A stretch of DNA of 64,000 nucleotides from Thraustochytrium sp. TN22 (GCA_013306675.1 JABLUY010000025.1:124001-188000), one strand, 5' to 3'. Counted from the first letter of the stretch, positions 26,312-36,590 are shown. Notes: generated from the sequence alone by a model not told the origin. Made by a program: numbers and translations.

Positions 26312-28360
26312 GTGGAGCAGACCAGACCGGGTCAGACCAAACTCGAAAGCGCGCCGGGAATGCTTATCGCGGACGAGGACTCCGCCGTCGCCCCCGTTGC
26401 CGCCGCCCCAGCAGCAGCCCCAGCCGCAGCAGCCCCGAGCAGCATGCTGCTGCAACAGGAACAGCGCTTCACCGGCCAGGTCATCGATGGCGTGGCCTAC
26501 ATCAGCAGGACTGGCGGCTCCAAGAAGAGCGGCGCCGCGAGCAAGGGCCGCAACGCCGAGGCGGCCGCCGTGGCCGGCTCCAAGCGACGACCCAAGCGCA
26601 AGATGCTGCGCACCATCGCCGGCATCCGCACCTTCGCCACGCTCTGGATCGTGCTGGGCCACTTCCAAGACACCAACTTTCGCTTTCAACACGACACGAG
26701 TTTTTTGCTAGTCCTCAGCCGCGGCTTTATTCCCGTCGGCATTTACATCGTGCTCAGTGGCTTCATGACGCACTATGCGTACCAGAACCGCCGCTATAGC
26801 AACTGGCGCGCCTACGTTTCTTTCTACCTGCGCCGCGTCGGCCGCGTGCTCTTCACCTACGAGGTGTCTTGCCTGCTCGGTCTCGTTGACCCACTCTTCA
26901 CGCGTCACGACGCCTTCATCACAGACCACCCCACGCAGGTGATCTCCACGGTCGCGCTCGTCCAGGCGTGGTTCGAATTCCCCTGGATCGAGGGCTTCGC
27001 GCGCGACTTCCCCAACTCGCCGAATCCGGGCGGCTGGACCATCTCCACGCTGCTCTTCGCCTGGCTGCTCTACCCGGTTATGAACAGCGCCATGCGCGTC
27101 TTCAACCGCCTCACGAACCGCTCCGTGGCCGCCAAGCTCGTGCTTGCGCTGCTCTTTTACGTGTTCAGCATGGCGCCTTGCGCCGCATTTTTCCTTCTTC
27201 AGGACGGCGTCGTCACCAACCAGCAGTTCGAGTTCCTCTACAAGTTTCCCGTGCTGCGTCTCGCGGACTTTGCCATCGGTCTCATCGTCGCTGAGCTCGT
27301 CAACGACGCGCGCGTCGTCGCCTGGAAGCGCCTCTGGCGCGTGCTGCCGGACCTGGTCAGCCTGCTCTTCATCCTCTTCGTGTGCCTCGTCCCGCTCACC
27401 GACTCGCCGCTCGAGGGCCAGCCGGAGGGCGTCGAGCAGCCGCTCATCCGCGAGAACGCCGAGGCCTTCCTCATCTCTGGCCTGTGCCCGGTGGCGGCGC
27501 TCCTCTTGCTGGGCTACGGCATCAACTCGGGCAACCCCGACATTGGCGGCTTCTCGCTCACAGGCCTGCTCGAGCACCCCGTCATCGAGAAGATTGGCGG
27601 TTTCTCCTTCACCGTCTACTGCTTTCAGTTCACCTTTTTCTTCATTGTCGAGCAGTGGCAGTTTGCCAACACGGGCATCGAGTCTGTCGCCATCATCCCG
27701 CACCTCGGCGACGGCTACGTCCCGGTCCCGGCGCGCCTCGTCGCGGGCTATCTCATGCCGTTTCTGCTCGTGCTCTACCTCTTCGCTGCGACCTGGACGT
27801 ACTGGGCAGAGCAGCCCGTCGCGCGCCGCCTCGCGGACTTCTCCAAGCGCTACATCGAGTCGGGCGCCGGCCCCGCTGCCAGCCCGGCCGTCGTGGCCAC
27901 CGACGACCATAACTCGCGGCCCGCCGCAGGCGACATCGAGGCGCCGCCCAGTTCCCCGCCCAAGGCCGTCGTCGAGGCGTACCGCCGTCAGTCGCTCGTC
28001 GCGCAGGTTCCGATCCGCATCGGCGCTCGGTCTGCCGGCGCGCCCACGCCAGAGGGCAACGCAGATGACGCGCGCGGCGAGGAAGACGATGAAGACGCCG
28101 ACGACGAGGACGAGGATGAGGACGAGGACGAGGACGATGGCTTCGCGGGCAGCGACGACGGCGAAGACGACGATGAGGATGACGACGACGGCTTCCTCAG
28201 CTTCCAGACGCTCGTGCAGGACTCCACTCGGGATCTGGGCTCCCAGCGCACGCGGTATACCACGTCCACAATGACGACTGACGAGGAGGACCAAGACAGC
28301 GCCAACGAGAGCGAGAGCGCTGCGCAGCAGCAGCCCTGGACCTTTTCCAGCTGTGCATGA
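26312..28360 (+). CDS. Acyltransferase-3 (OafA/YrhL-type) membrane O-acyltransferase
   Basis: 682 residues from MEQTRPGQ; a second Met at codon 17 is possible. After about 90 disordered residues, KMLRTIAGIRTFATLWIVLGHFQD starts the acyltransferase-3 domain, with the conserved His in LGHF. IPVGIYIVLSGFMTHY matches the family's FFxxSGF segment. About ten membrane helices follow (for example LVLALLFYVFSMAPCAAFFLL, LVSLLFILFVCLVPL, PFLLVLYLFAATWTY), with the family's closing WAEQPVARR. Such enzymes move acyl groups onto sugars, lipids or proteins across the ER/plasma membrane. From about residue 525 the protein becomes a soluble tail with a very acidic DED run (about 590-630), unusual for bacterial members. 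It converges with the 2TM gene, leaving 26 bp between stops. Confidence 0.85.
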   Translation: MEQTRPGQTKLESAPGMLIADEDSAVAPVAAAPAAAPAAAAPSSMLLQQEQRFTGQVIDGVAYISRTGGSKKSGAASKGRNAEAAAVAGSKRRPKRKMLRTIAGIRTFATLWIVLGHFQDTNFRFQHDTSFLLVLSRGFIPVGIYIVLSGFMTHYAYQNRRYSNWRAYVSFYLRRVGRVLFTYEVSCLLGLVDPLFTRHDAFITDHPTQVISTVALVQAWFEFPWIEGFARDFPNSPNPGGWTISTLLFAWLLYPVMNSAMRVFNRLTNRSVAAKLVLALLFYVFSMAPCAAFFLLQDGVVTNQQFEFLYKFPVLRLADFAIGLIVAELVNDARVVAWKRLWRVLPDLVSLLFILFVCLVPLTDSPLEGQPEGVEQPLIRENAEAFLISGLCPVAALLLLGYGINSGNPDIGGFSLTGLLEHPVIEKIGGFSFTVYCFQFTFFFIVEQWQFANTGIESVAIIPHLGDGYVPVPARLVAGYLMPFLLVLYLFAATWTYWAEQPVARRLADFSKRYIESGAGPAASPAVVATDDHNSRPAAGDIEAPPSSPPKAVVEAYRRQSLVAQVPIRIGARSAGAPTPEGNADDARGEEDDEDADDEDEDEDEDEDDGFAGSDDGEDDDEDDDDGFLSFQTLVQDSTRDLGSQRTRYTTSTMTTDEEDQDSANESESAAQQQPWTFSSCA

Positions 28361-28386
28361 TAATTAGTTATGGTCATCCATACTGT

Positions 28387-29070
28387 TCAATCATCGTCCG
28401 TGGACAGAAAAAAGTCCACAATCTTGGCCGCGCGCGAGTTGTCCGGAAACGGGTTGAAGCCCTCCACGTACATCTTCACGAGCGACTGGACAAGATCGCG
28501 CACCGTGACGAAGGCGGCGATGAAGATGTCGTCCATCTCCTTGGTGCTGGCGCCGGCCGCGCGCAGCAGGGCCCAGGTCAGCCCAAAGTGCATACCGAAA
28601 AGCATAAACCAGATCGCCGCCGGAAACGCCGACCACAGGAACTTGTGCCGCGTCAGGGCCGCGGTGATGAGGTTGATGCTCACCATGATCCCCACAATGG
28701 ACAGGTACACCACGCCATGGATGATGAGCCCAAGGTACGCGCCCCGCTTGCCAGGGCTCCAGTTCACCGACGACGGCGGCAACACGTCCAGGTCGCCGCT
28801 CAGGACCGCGGTCGCCGTGCGCTGCAGCGACTTGCGCGTCGAGCTGCGCCGCGACCCGGACTTGCGCCGGCTCAGCCTGCGCTGCTCGCCCTCGCCCGCC
28901 ACGTCCACGTCCTTCACCTCCTTCGCCATGGCCACGCCATCGGGGTCCTCCTCCCCCGCCGCCGCCGCCGCCGCCGCCGCCGGTACCTTCCCCTCGCCTC
29001 GCTGCGCCCTCCTCGCCAGCCGCCTGGAGTGCCTCTCCTCCCGCTCTCCGCGAGTGGACCTCCTCGTCAT
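28387..29070 (-). CDS. 2TM-domain membrane protein
   Basis: 227 residues; a second Met (MAKEVKDVDV) at 28929 would give 180 residues and may be the true start, since the first 47 residues are Arg/Ala low complexity. After a Ser/Arg-rich basic segment come two membrane helices joined by a short polar loop: GLIIHGVVYLSIVGIMVSI and SAFPAAIWFMLFGMHFGL. The hairpin with a WFMLFGMHFG second helix fits the 2TM domain family found in bacteria and some fungi/protists, whose function is not settled. The C-terminal 50 residues (EMDDIFIAAFVTVRDLVQSL, then FNPFPDNS) are helical and cytosolic. Its 3' end nearly abuts the acyltransferase gene, so the two transcripts probably overlap. Confidence 0.68.
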   Translation of the reverse strand: MTRRSTRGEREERHSRRLARRAQRGEGKVPAAAAAAAAGEEDPDGVAMAKEVKDVDVAGEGEQRRLSRRKSGSRRSSTRKSLQRTATAVLSGDLDVLPPSSVNWSPGKRGAYLGLIIHGVVYLSIVGIMVSINLITAALTRHKFLWSAFPAAIWFMLFGMHFGLTWALLRAAGASTKEMDDIFIAAFVTVRDLVQSLVKMYVEGFNPFPDNSRAAKIVDFFLSTDDD

Positions 29071-29885
29071 GCTCTCCTCCGCGTCCTATTCCCCTCCTTC
29101 CGCCGCGGCCTCCTCGTGGCCTCCGCGCTCGTACCTGGCGTCGCTCTCCGCCTTTTGCGCGCGCTGCGCTGCGCTGCCAGGCGCTGCCAGGCGCTCCTCG
29201 TCGCAGCTGCCGCGACCCGGTCGCCAGTTGCGCTTCGCCCGCGCTGCGCTGCCTGGCTGCCTGGCTGCCTGCCTGGCCGAGCTCGGCGCCGCCGAAGAGG
29301 GTCTGCCCGCCGTGGTCGTCGATCATCGTTGATCTTGGGCTGCAAGTTGGGCAGGCCTTGGCTCGCGCGCGCGTGCCGCGCCAGGGACGCGCGCCGCCGG
29401 TCCCGGGCGCGTGCGCGGCCAGCCCGCTCGCGCGACTCTGCGCAAACCAAGGACTCGGACTCGGGCTCGGCGGGCGCGGCGCGGCGCGCGGCGCGGCTCG
29501 CGGCGCGGCTCGCGGCGCGGGCCCGCGCGGGCCCGCGCGGGCCCGGCCCGGGGCGCGCCGGCGCGCCGCGCATGGCGGCGCCGGCGTGAAGGCAGGCAGG
29601 CAGGCCGGTTTGACGAGCGCGCTGCCGCAGAGCGACGGCGGCGGAGCGCGCGGCGGCGGCGCGCGCGAGGGCGCGCGCGGCGCGCGCGAGCGCGGCCAGG
29701 AGACGCGCCCGCGCGCGCGGCGCGCCCGCGCGCGCAGGGCGCGCCGCGATGGCGGGATGAGGAGGGGATGAGGGGGATGAGCAGACGATGAGCAGCAGGC
29801 AGCAGGCAGCGGCGGCGCGGCGGAGGACGACCGCGCGGCAGAGCGAGAAGGCGCGCGCGCGAGAGGGAGGGAGCGCGCGGGAGGG
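29071..29885. promoter_or_regulatory. Divergent intergenic region, 2TM gene / CCDC93
   Basis: 815 bp containing the promoters of two divergent genes. About 29,480-29,560 and 29,650-29,750 are GCGCGGC-type low-complexity blocks with several short direct repeats. No gene or motif is recognised. Confidence 0.4.
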
Positions 29886-31658
29886 ATGGACGCGGCGGCG
29901 GGAGGCGAGCCGGAGGAGGCCGAGCGCGCGCAGGGCGCGGAGGAGGAAGCGGCGACGGCGAGCACGGCGGCGGCGGCGGCGCGCGATGGCGAGGGCCGCG
30001 GCGAGGGGGAGGAAGAGGCGCGCGGGCGCGCGCTGCTGACGGCGCTGGCGGAGGCGGGCTACCCGCGAGCGCGGCTGGCCGGGCTAGCGGCATTTGACCG
30101 CGTGCTGGGCGGCCTGTGCTGGGCGATTCGCGCGAGCGGCGAGGAGGTGGACGTGGCGGCGGCCGACACGGGCGACGCGCTGTCCGTGGGGCAGCGAATC
30201 CGGCTCGCGGAGCACGTGGTGCGCGCGCTGAGGGCCATGGAGTGCCCGCACGAGCTGCAGGCGCACCAGGTGCACGGGTTCGACCTGGCGGGGCTGCGGC
30301 CCGTCGTAGAGTGGCTCTGCGGTCGCGTGCGGTCCTCGCGCAGCGCAAGGGGTCGCGCGCTGCAGCTCTCGGCGCAGCACGAGCACCTGGCGACCTCGGC
30401 GCGCCTTGCGCCGCCCTCGCCGCCGGCCGTGGGCGTCTCGGCGTCCACGCTGGAGGACAGTCTGCGACCGGAGCGCAAGTTCTGCATTGCGGACCGCCAG
30501 CCGGCCGACGACCGCGACGCCCTCGCGTGGGCGCGCGCTGTCCTGCTCGAGTTCGGCGAGCGCGTGGAGGCGCCCGACGTCGCGCTGCGCTCCGTGGACG
30601 CGGCAGACGACGACTTCGGCGTTCGCTACGCCGCAGCGGCCCAGGAGGCCGCGCGCCAGAATGACGAGGAGAACGCGCGCGCCAAGCGGCGCGAGGAGGA
30701 CCTGCTCACGCGCGCCGCACCGCCGCCGCGCCCCGCGCGCCGGCCCGAGCCGCGCAGCGCTCAGGCCGGCACGGAGCGGCACCAGCTCGAGCTGCGCCTG
30801 CAGGAGGCCGAGCAGGCCCTCGCGCGCACGCTCGCGCGCAAGGAGGCCGCGGCCGCACGCTGCGCCGCCGCCGAGGACGAGCGCGCGCAGCGGCGCGAAA
30901 ACGTCCACGCCGCGCACGCAGTCAAGCGCGAGCTGGCGCGCGACGTCAAGGCCGAGGCGCCGGACCGCACCGCGCTCCTGGAGCTCTCGGAGCTGCTCGG
31001 CGAGGTCCACCTTGTGCAGGCCGAGTCCGAGGCGGAGCGCGCTCGCCAGTCGCAGCGCTCGCGCGAGCTGCGCGACGCCCTGCAGCGCGCCACCCCCGCG
31101 GCGCCGGAGGAGCCCGCGCGCGCGGAGCCCGAGGAGGACAGTGAATTGGCGGCCACGCACGCCGCCCTCGCCCGCGAGCTCGCGCACGTGAGCCAGGAGA
31201 CCGACCGCCTCTCGCGCGAGGTCGACGCGGTGCCCACGCAGGTGGAGCTCATGCAATACGAGCGGCGCATCTTCGAGCTCTACGAGCAGCTCGCCAGCAA
31301 GCTCGAGGAGAACCGCCGCCACGTGAACACCTACAACACGCTGGAGACCATTCACGAGCTCCTGCGCAAGCAGACGTCCCTCGTGCAATCCGTCAACGAC
31401 GGCTTCCGGCTCTCGCTCAAGTCGCGCGCCGGCCGCGAAGCGCTCGTCGAGCAGCTACGCAACATTCTCCAGGGCCTGCTCTCGCAGCGCGAGCACATGC
31501 AGACCAAGCTCGACGCGGCCGTCACCGCGCAGTCCGTGAGCGAGCGCGCCTACCAGGACCTGGTGCGCCAGCAGCGGCTGTACTACAGCGCGGTGCGCGA
31601 CTTTCAGCTCGAGTGCGAGCGCCACGCGAGCCTTTCTGCGGCCGATCATGTACAATAA
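29886..31658 (+). CDS. CCDC93: CCDC93, Commander/CCC complex subunit
   Basis: 590 residues. The N-terminal calponin-like domain matches human CCDC93 closely: LLTALAEAGYPRARLAGL followed by FDRVLGGLCWAI, then SVGQRIRLAEHVVRAL, MECPHELQAHQVHGFD and PVVEWLCGRV. Human CCDC93 reads GYFRARIKGL, FDKVVGGMTWCI and CPHQLEPHQIQGMD there. The middle is Ala/Arg-rich coiled coil. The C-terminal domain is also conserved: VDAVPTQVELMQYERRIFELYEQ, YNTLETIHELL and QRLYYSAVRDFQLE. The CCC complex (CCDC22, CCDC93, COMMDs) works with retriever in endosome-to-surface recycling; its presence implies a Commander complex here. The stop codon overlaps an AATAAA word (31,655-31,660), a possible polyadenylation signal. 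Confidence 0.93.
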   Translation: MDAAAGGEPEEAERAQGAEEEAATASTAAAAARDGEGRGEGEEEARGRALLTALAEAGYPRARLAGLAAFDRVLGGLCWAIRASGEEVDVAAADTGDALSVGQRIRLAEHVVRALRAMECPHELQAHQVHGFDLAGLRPVVEWLCGRVRSSRSARGRALQLSAQHEHLATSARLAPPSPPAVGVSASTLEDSLRPERKFCIADRQPADDRDALAWARAVLLEFGERVEAPDVALRSVDAADDDFGVRYAAAAQEAARQNDEENARAKRREEDLLTRAAPPPRPARRPEPRSAQAGTERHQLELRLQEAEQALARTLARKEAAAARCAAAEDERAQRRENVHAAHAVKRELARDVKAEAPDRTALLELSELLGEVHLVQAESEAERARQSQRSRELRDALQRATPAAPEEPARAEPEEDSELAATHAALARELAHVSQETDRLSREVDAVPTQVELMQYERRIFELYEQLASKLEENRRHVNTYNTLETIHELLRKQTSLVQSVNDGFRLSLKSRAGREALVEQLRNILQGLLSQREHMQTKLDAAVTAQSVSERAYQDLVRQQRLYYSAVRDFQLECERHASLSAADHVQ

Positions 31659-31813
31659 AAGCAAGAAGATAGTTTTTCCATTCTTGAGCGTGCGGTTGCT
31701 TGTTTGGTTTGCTTGTTTGAATGTTTTTTTTTTGTTTTCGTGCCCATGTCCGAGTCCCGGCCCCGGCCGGGATCCATCCCGCCACGTTTTGGATGATCTT
31801 GCGCCACGCGTTG

Positions 31814-33460
31814 TCAAGAGTAGACGATCTTGTGCTCGACGGAGGTCATAGCAAGCTGCATCGCCTGCAGCGGGGAGAACGGGTAGCGAACGTCCAGCGA
31901 GAAGTGCGAGATGCCCGTCACGGGGGAGGCCGCGGCGCTGCGGCCAAACTGCACGATGGGTCGACGCGCGTGGATCTCGCGCGTTGACCCAAAGAGGCGA
32001 GCGTCCTCGTCGTCCTCCGCCTCGTAGTCAATGAAGGTATGGTCGACAGCCTCGCAAGAAGGGTCGAGCTGGAAGTTCTTCACGGACGGGTGCGTGACGC
32101 GGCCGCCAAAGTCCAAAATGTGCGTCTCCAGCTCCTCGTCCCACAAGGGCTTGCGGTTGTGAAAACACAGGCAGGTGTCCAGATCAAAGTCCGCAGACGC
32201 CGTGGCAAGCCGCTTCTCGCTCGCGTGCTCGTGCGCAGGCACGACCTGGCACCCAAGGTCCATGTCGGGCGACGGCGGGATTTCGTTCTGCCACAGCCCC
32301 GCCGACTCCTCCACGTCGCGCTCGCGCCCTGTCGACGGGTCCGTGTCCGGGCCGCGCCCGTCGGCGCGCGCCTCCGCGGCGTCCGAGAGCCTCGGAATGG
32401 CCACCAGCAGCTGCCGCGGGTTGCCCACCGTGCAGTCGTACTTGATGTGAAAGCACTCCCTCTTGATCGGGATGGCGTACTGCCGCGCCTTGAGGTTCTC
32501 CGACAGGTCAAATCCGGTGTACTCCGTGCCCCACACGTTATCGCCCTCCAGCTTGCCCACCAGATGGCTCGCCTTTTGCACGATGCGCTGGTGGTACTGG
32601 CTGCAGTCCGCCATGGTAAAGATGAAGCTTGACGACTTGTGCACAAAGCCGCGCGTGCGCTTCTCGGCGATCACCACGAGCCGATTCTTGCGCAGGTCCG
32701 TCACCTGCGGGCCGTCGCTCGCGAAGCCGGCCCCGGTCGCGTCCGGCACGTTTGTAAAGGTCGCCACGCCCTCGTACTGCACGCGCGGGTCCGTGATGCG
32801 CAGCTCCCACACCTCGGTTGGCGACGCGAAGAGCCCCTCGCCCTGGACCTTGTAGTTGGTTAGCGAGCACTCCAGCGTGCCGAGCGCCTTGGACACGGGC
32901 GATGTCACAAAGTCCTTCACGTTGTGCACCACCTCGCGGTGCGTGCGCAGCGCCATGTCCGTCGGCTCGCTGCGGTCCTCCATCAGCGGTCGCGGCGACG
33001 CCAGCGTCGCCTGCTCTTGCTGCAGCGTCGCCGCCAGCAGTTTGCCGTCCTGCTCGCCCTCGCCCTCCTCCTCTTGGTTGCTGCTCTTGACTCTCCCCTG
33101 CAGCTCGCGCGAAGGCGTGTGGACGCGCAGGCCGGGCCCCGCACCGGCGGCCCTGTGGCGCGAGGCCTCTGGCGTGCCCCGCGGCGTCCATGGGCTGCCG
33201 CGCTGGCCCTTGCGCGGCGTGTTTCGCGGCGACACGGGCGCTGACGTCTCCGTCTGCTGCACCTGCGCGATCTTGAGATCTCGCTGTTTCGCGCCCTCCA
33301 TCTCCTTGGCCTGCCGCAGCGTGCGCCTGGGCGAGTCGCTCACGTTGCGCGCCATCGCCAGGTTCTCCTCATCCCGCCACGCCACCGCTGGGCCCAGCCG
33401 CTGCGGCTTCTTCGCGCTCTCCACGCGCGGGTCCTCCGCGCGGCCGTCGTCGCCCTGCAT
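31814..33460 (-). CDS. Tubby-like (TULP-family) protein
   Basis: I chose MQGDDGRAED at 33460, giving 548 residues; the frame is open to 33742 through basic low complexity. The N-terminal half is disordered and has many SPR/TPR sites (SPRNTPRKG, SPWTPRGTP), possible proline-directed phosphorylation sites. The C-terminal Tubby domain carries LWDEELETHILDFGGRVTH, then SVKNFQL, then QFGR and SLDVRYPFSPLQAMQLAM, matching the FxGRVxxxSVKNFQL and DxRYPxSxxQAFxIxL signatures. Tubby domains bind PI(4,5)P2; animal TULP3 carries receptors into cilia. There is a long divergent insertion between the first strands and the conserved end (DGRGPDTDPSTGRERDVEES). Lack of an F-box separates it from plant TLPs. 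It converges with CCDC93, 155 bp away. Confidence 0.83.
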   Translation of the reverse strand: MQGDDGRAEDPRVESAKKPQRLGPAVAWRDEENLAMARNVSDSPRRTLRQAKEMEGAKQRDLKIAQVQQTETSAPVSPRNTPRKGQRGSPWTPRGTPEASRHRAAGAGPGLRVHTPSRELQGRVKSSNQEEEGEGEQDGKLLAATLQQEQATLASPRPLMEDRSEPTDMALRTHREVVHNVKDFVTSPVSKALGTLECSLTNYKVQGEGLFASPTEVWELRITDPRVQYEGVATFTNVPDATGAGFASDGPQVTDLRKNRLVVIAEKRTRGFVHKSSSFIFTMADCSQYHQRIVQKASHLVGKLEGDNVWGTEYTGFDLSENLKARQYAIPIKRECFHIKYDCTVGNPRQLLVAIPRLSDAAEARADGRGPDTDPSTGRERDVEESAGLWQNEIPPSPDMDLGCQVVPAHEHASEKRLATASADFDLDTCLCFHNRKPLWDEELETHILDFGGRVTHPSVKNFQLDPSCEAVDHTFIDYEAEDDEDARLFGSTREIHARRPIVQFGRSAAASPVTGISHFSLDVRYPFSPLQAMQLAMTSVEHKIVYS

Positions 33461-34190
33461 GTCTGTCGCCGTGCCGCCCGGCGCGCTCCTGCGCTGCCAG
33501 CGCGGGGGCAGCTGCGCGAGGACGCGGCGCGGCTGCGGCGCTCCCGCCCGCGCGAGTCTGCCCGCGCCGCGCGCCGCCGCCCGCCCTCCCGCCCGCGCCG
33601 CGCCTCGGTTCTGCCGGGCCGGGCCTCGTGCAGACCGTTGGGCGCGCGGGACTCGCCTCCTGCTGGGCCAGACTGGGACGCGCGTCCCACCATGACCACC
33701 GACCTTGGGCCAGTCGAGCCTTGGCTTGCCTGCCTCTGGCACTGCAGCGGGTCTGCCGGCCAGACGGCTCGCTCGCTTCGATGGGCCAGCTCTTGGTTAG
33801 CTAACTATGTCGCTCCGCCACGACGAACTCGAGCCCGTGCAGTAGTGGTGGCGTTCGCGACGCGCTCTTCGACGAGCACGCGCATATGAGAACGTCTCTG
33901 CTCGAGCTCTCTGGTAGCCTGACTTCTGGCTAGATTGTCCACATCATCTTGGTGTGCTCAAGCTGCTCCCTGCGACGTCCTGGCTGCGGCTGGCGATCTT
34001 GGCTGGCGCGGCCGGCAAGCGGCCGTGGTAGGTGCTGGTAGAAAAACTTCTGCTCTAAGTTGACTATCCCTGGCCAGAGCTTTCTTCTCTGTAGCTACAT
34101 TGAGCCGGACTGCGCCGCCGCCGTTGCTGAAGCTTCCTCTGCGACGTCGCCCCGCGGCCTGCGGCACGGGCCCGCACCAGTTGCGCGCAA
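33461..34190. promoter_or_regulatory. Divergent intergenic region, Tubby-like / TMEM260-like
   Basis: About 730 bp between divergent starts. The Tubby-like half is GC-only; about 33,790-34,120 is more balanced in base content and probably holds the core promoters. No gene is recognised. Confidence 0.4.
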
Positions 34191-36485
34191 GTGGCGCACG
34201 TGAACGGTGGCTCGCGGTGGCTCGAAGCGGACCGCGACTCGCCCGGCCTTGCCAGTGCCCACCAGAACTCCAACGGCGCGGCGGCGATGCGGGCCGCGGC
34301 GGTGGCGACGCAGGCGGCGCTGGCCGGCCTGAGCGCAGCCCACGCGTGGACCGTGCCGGCGGAGGTGGGCGGCGGCGACAGCGGCGAGCTGGCGGCATGC
34401 GCATGCAGCCTGGGCGTGGCGCACCCGCCGGGCTACCCGCTGCTCGTGGTCCTGGGCCACGCGTGGCTGCGCCTCACGGCGCCGCTGGCGGGGAGGACCA
34501 CGCCTGCGATGAGGCTGCATGTGCTCAACGTGCTCATGGCGCACGCCGCGTGCCAGGTCGTGGCGCGCACGATTGGAATGGTTGTGCGGACGAGGTCCAA
34601 GGCCGACGAGTGGAGCGTGGCCGCGGCGTCCGTCGTAGGCACAGCGCTCTTCGCGCTCTCGCCAGTGGTCTGGGAGTTCTCCAGCACCTTTGAGGTCTTT
34701 GCGCTCAACAACCTGCTCTGCGCGGGCCTGCTGCACCTGACGGCGCGTGTGCTCTTGCTCTCGCCTGGCGATGCGCGCGTGTACACCTTGCTGTGCGCCG
34801 GGGCTGCCGTCAGCGGCCTCGCGCTCGCGAATCAACACACGGCGGTGCTCTTCGAGGGCCCGCTCGTGGCCGTCGTGCTCGCAGAGCGCTGGCTGCCGCG
34901 CCTCTTGCGCCGTGAGACCCGGAAGCCCGCCGTCGCCGACGCGCTGCGCTTCACGGGGTACTTTTTCGCCGGCCTTGCGGTGTACGCACAGGCGGTGTTG
35001 AGTGGCCTGTTTGTGCGCGCGCGTGGTTCCTGGGGCGACCCGACCTCGGTCTCCGGCCTGCTCTGGCACTTTACGCGCTCCGACTATGGCTCCTTCCAGC
35101 TCTTCCCCGGCGGCGGCGTTCTGGGCGCAAGCGCGGACGTGGGCGGCAACCTCGGCTGGTTCGAGCGCACGCAGCTCTACCTAAGCGCGCTCGTGTCTGA
35201 ATGCCTGCCCGGGGCCTGGGCGCTGGCGCTGGCGGCCGCGGGCGTCTACAGCATGTCGCGGTCACCGCACCGGGCCGTGCGGGTCATCGCGGGCGCCTGG
35301 CTCTTTGCGTACGTCTTCGCGCTCAACGTCTTTCATGCGCTCTCGAACATGCCCATACTCGCGGCACAGCCGCACCTCGCGGAGATCCGCAAGCGCTTCT
35401 GGCAGCAACCACAACTCATTGTGGCGCTCTTTGCGGGCATCGGCACCGCCGAGGCCGTGCGTGTCGCGCGCTCGCGCACGTCCTGGGGTCGCGGCGCCGT
35501 GTTGACGGCAACCGGAGCGCTCGTGCTCGCTCTTGGTGCGCCTTGGGCGCTGCAGTCGGGCGCCGCGCTGCGAGAGCGCGCCCAGTCAAACGTGGTAGGC
35601 ACCTACGCGCGTGCGCTTCTGACCGAGATGCCTGCGGGCAGCGTGCTCATGACGCACGGCGACATGGACTGGACTGGCGTCCAGTACCTGCAGCAATGCG
35701 CCGGGCTCCGTACGGACGTGACTGTGGTGAGCACAGAGTTCATGCGCATGCCGTGGTACGAAAGCCACCTGGACCGCTACCCAGGGCCAGCGCACGCAGG
35801 GGACCTGGCGCAAGCCCTGGTTCGTAGCAACACTTCCTTTGCGTACTCTGGCCGCCTCGACGACTGGGCCGCGCTAGCGGCCGCTAGCGATGGGTCTGGA
35901 GCGCCGCGCCTTGTGCCCGACGGCCTGGTCTACACGCATCGCCCGTCCGAGCCGCTGTGGTACTGGACGGACGAGCGCGTTGACGCGGCGCGCAGCCTCG
36001 TGGCGAGGTTTGCGCGCCCGGGCGACACGCGCTTTCTCGGGACCTGGGAGTGGATGAGTGCGCTGCGCGTCTTCATCCGCGCCAAGAAGTACTTTGAGCT
36101 GCAGGCGGCGCGTGTGCAGACGGGTGAGCTGGTCTTTGCGAGTGCAGACGCCACCGCGCAGCACATGTTGCGCTGCGCGCGCGGTCTGCAGCGTCTGCTG
36201 GCCGACGGTCTCACGAACTGGCACGAGGTGAGCGACAAGGACGAGGTCGCGGTGAGCGACCTGAACGCCGGCATCATGCTCCTCCGCGCGGGCGAGCTGC
36301 GCAGAGATGCGCAGCTCGTGGCCGAGGCCACACACCTCTTCGCCAGCGCGCTACGCGAGGCAAACGCGGGCCGAGCCCCTCGCGTCTCGGACCACGCGGC
36401 GCGCAGGGGCGCGGCGGCCATCCTCGCCGCCCAGGACCTGCGAGCGGGCCGGGCTTACCTGGACGAGATGGCCTCCTCCACGTGA
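34191..36485 (+). CDS. TMEM260: TMEM260-type (DUF2723) protein O-mannosyltransferase
   Basis: 764 residues; a Met at 34287 (MRAAAVATQ) just before the first membrane helix is an alternative. The diagnostic DUF2723 motif GGGDSGELAACACSLGVAHP, then PGYPL, stands right after helix 1, as in human TMEM260 ([20 protein letters not shown]). About ten membrane helices follow to residue 460, including WEFSSTFEVFALNNLL and ALANQHTAVLFEGPLVAVVL. A lumenal C-terminal domain of about 300 residues comes next, with MTHGDMDWTGVQYLQQCAGLRTDV and WYWTDERVD. Human TMEM260 mannosylates IPT domains of plexins and MET-type receptors in the ER; the protist substrate is unknown. The family is also bacterial. It converges with the NEK gene 105 bp away. 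Confidence 0.88.
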   Translation: MAHVNGGSRWLEADRDSPGLASAHQNSNGAAAMRAAAVATQAALAGLSAAHAWTVPAEVGGGDSGELAACACSLGVAHPPGYPLLVVLGHAWLRLTAPLAGRTTPAMRLHVLNVLMAHAACQVVARTIGMVVRTRSKADEWSVAAASVVGTALFALSPVVWEFSSTFEVFALNNLLCAGLLHLTARVLLLSPGDARVYTLLCAGAAVSGLALANQHTAVLFEGPLVAVVLAERWLPRLLRRETRKPAVADALRFTGYFFAGLAVYAQAVLSGLFVRARGSWGDPTSVSGLLWHFTRSDYGSFQLFPGGGVLGASADVGGNLGWFERTQLYLSALVSECLPGAWALALAAAGVYSMSRSPHRAVRVIAGAWLFAYVFALNVFHALSNMPILAAQPHLAEIRKRFWQQPQLIVALFAGIGTAEAVRVARSRTSWGRGAVLTATGALVLALGAPWALQSGAALRERAQSNVVGTYARALLTEMPAGSVLMTHGDMDWTGVQYLQQCAGLRTDVTVVSTEFMRMPWYESHLDRYPGPAHAGDLAQALVRSNTSFAYSGRLDDWAALAAASDGSGAPRLVPDGLVYTHRPSEPLWYWTDERVDAARSLVARFARPGDTRFLGTWEWMSALRVFIRAKKYFELQAARVQTGELVFASADATAQHMLRCARGLQRLLADGLTNWHEVSDKDEVAVSDLNAGIMLLRAGELRRDAQLVAEATHLFASALREANAGRAPRVSDHAARRGAAAILAAQDLRAGRAYLDEMASST

Positions 36486-36590
36486 CGCGGGCCATGCCAC
36501 CCGCATGTCTCGGAAAGCATTGCAGCAAGAACTACTTGAAGACCTTTTCTCTGTCATGGAAATTTTACAGAAACGAAGAGCAGGGTTGGT

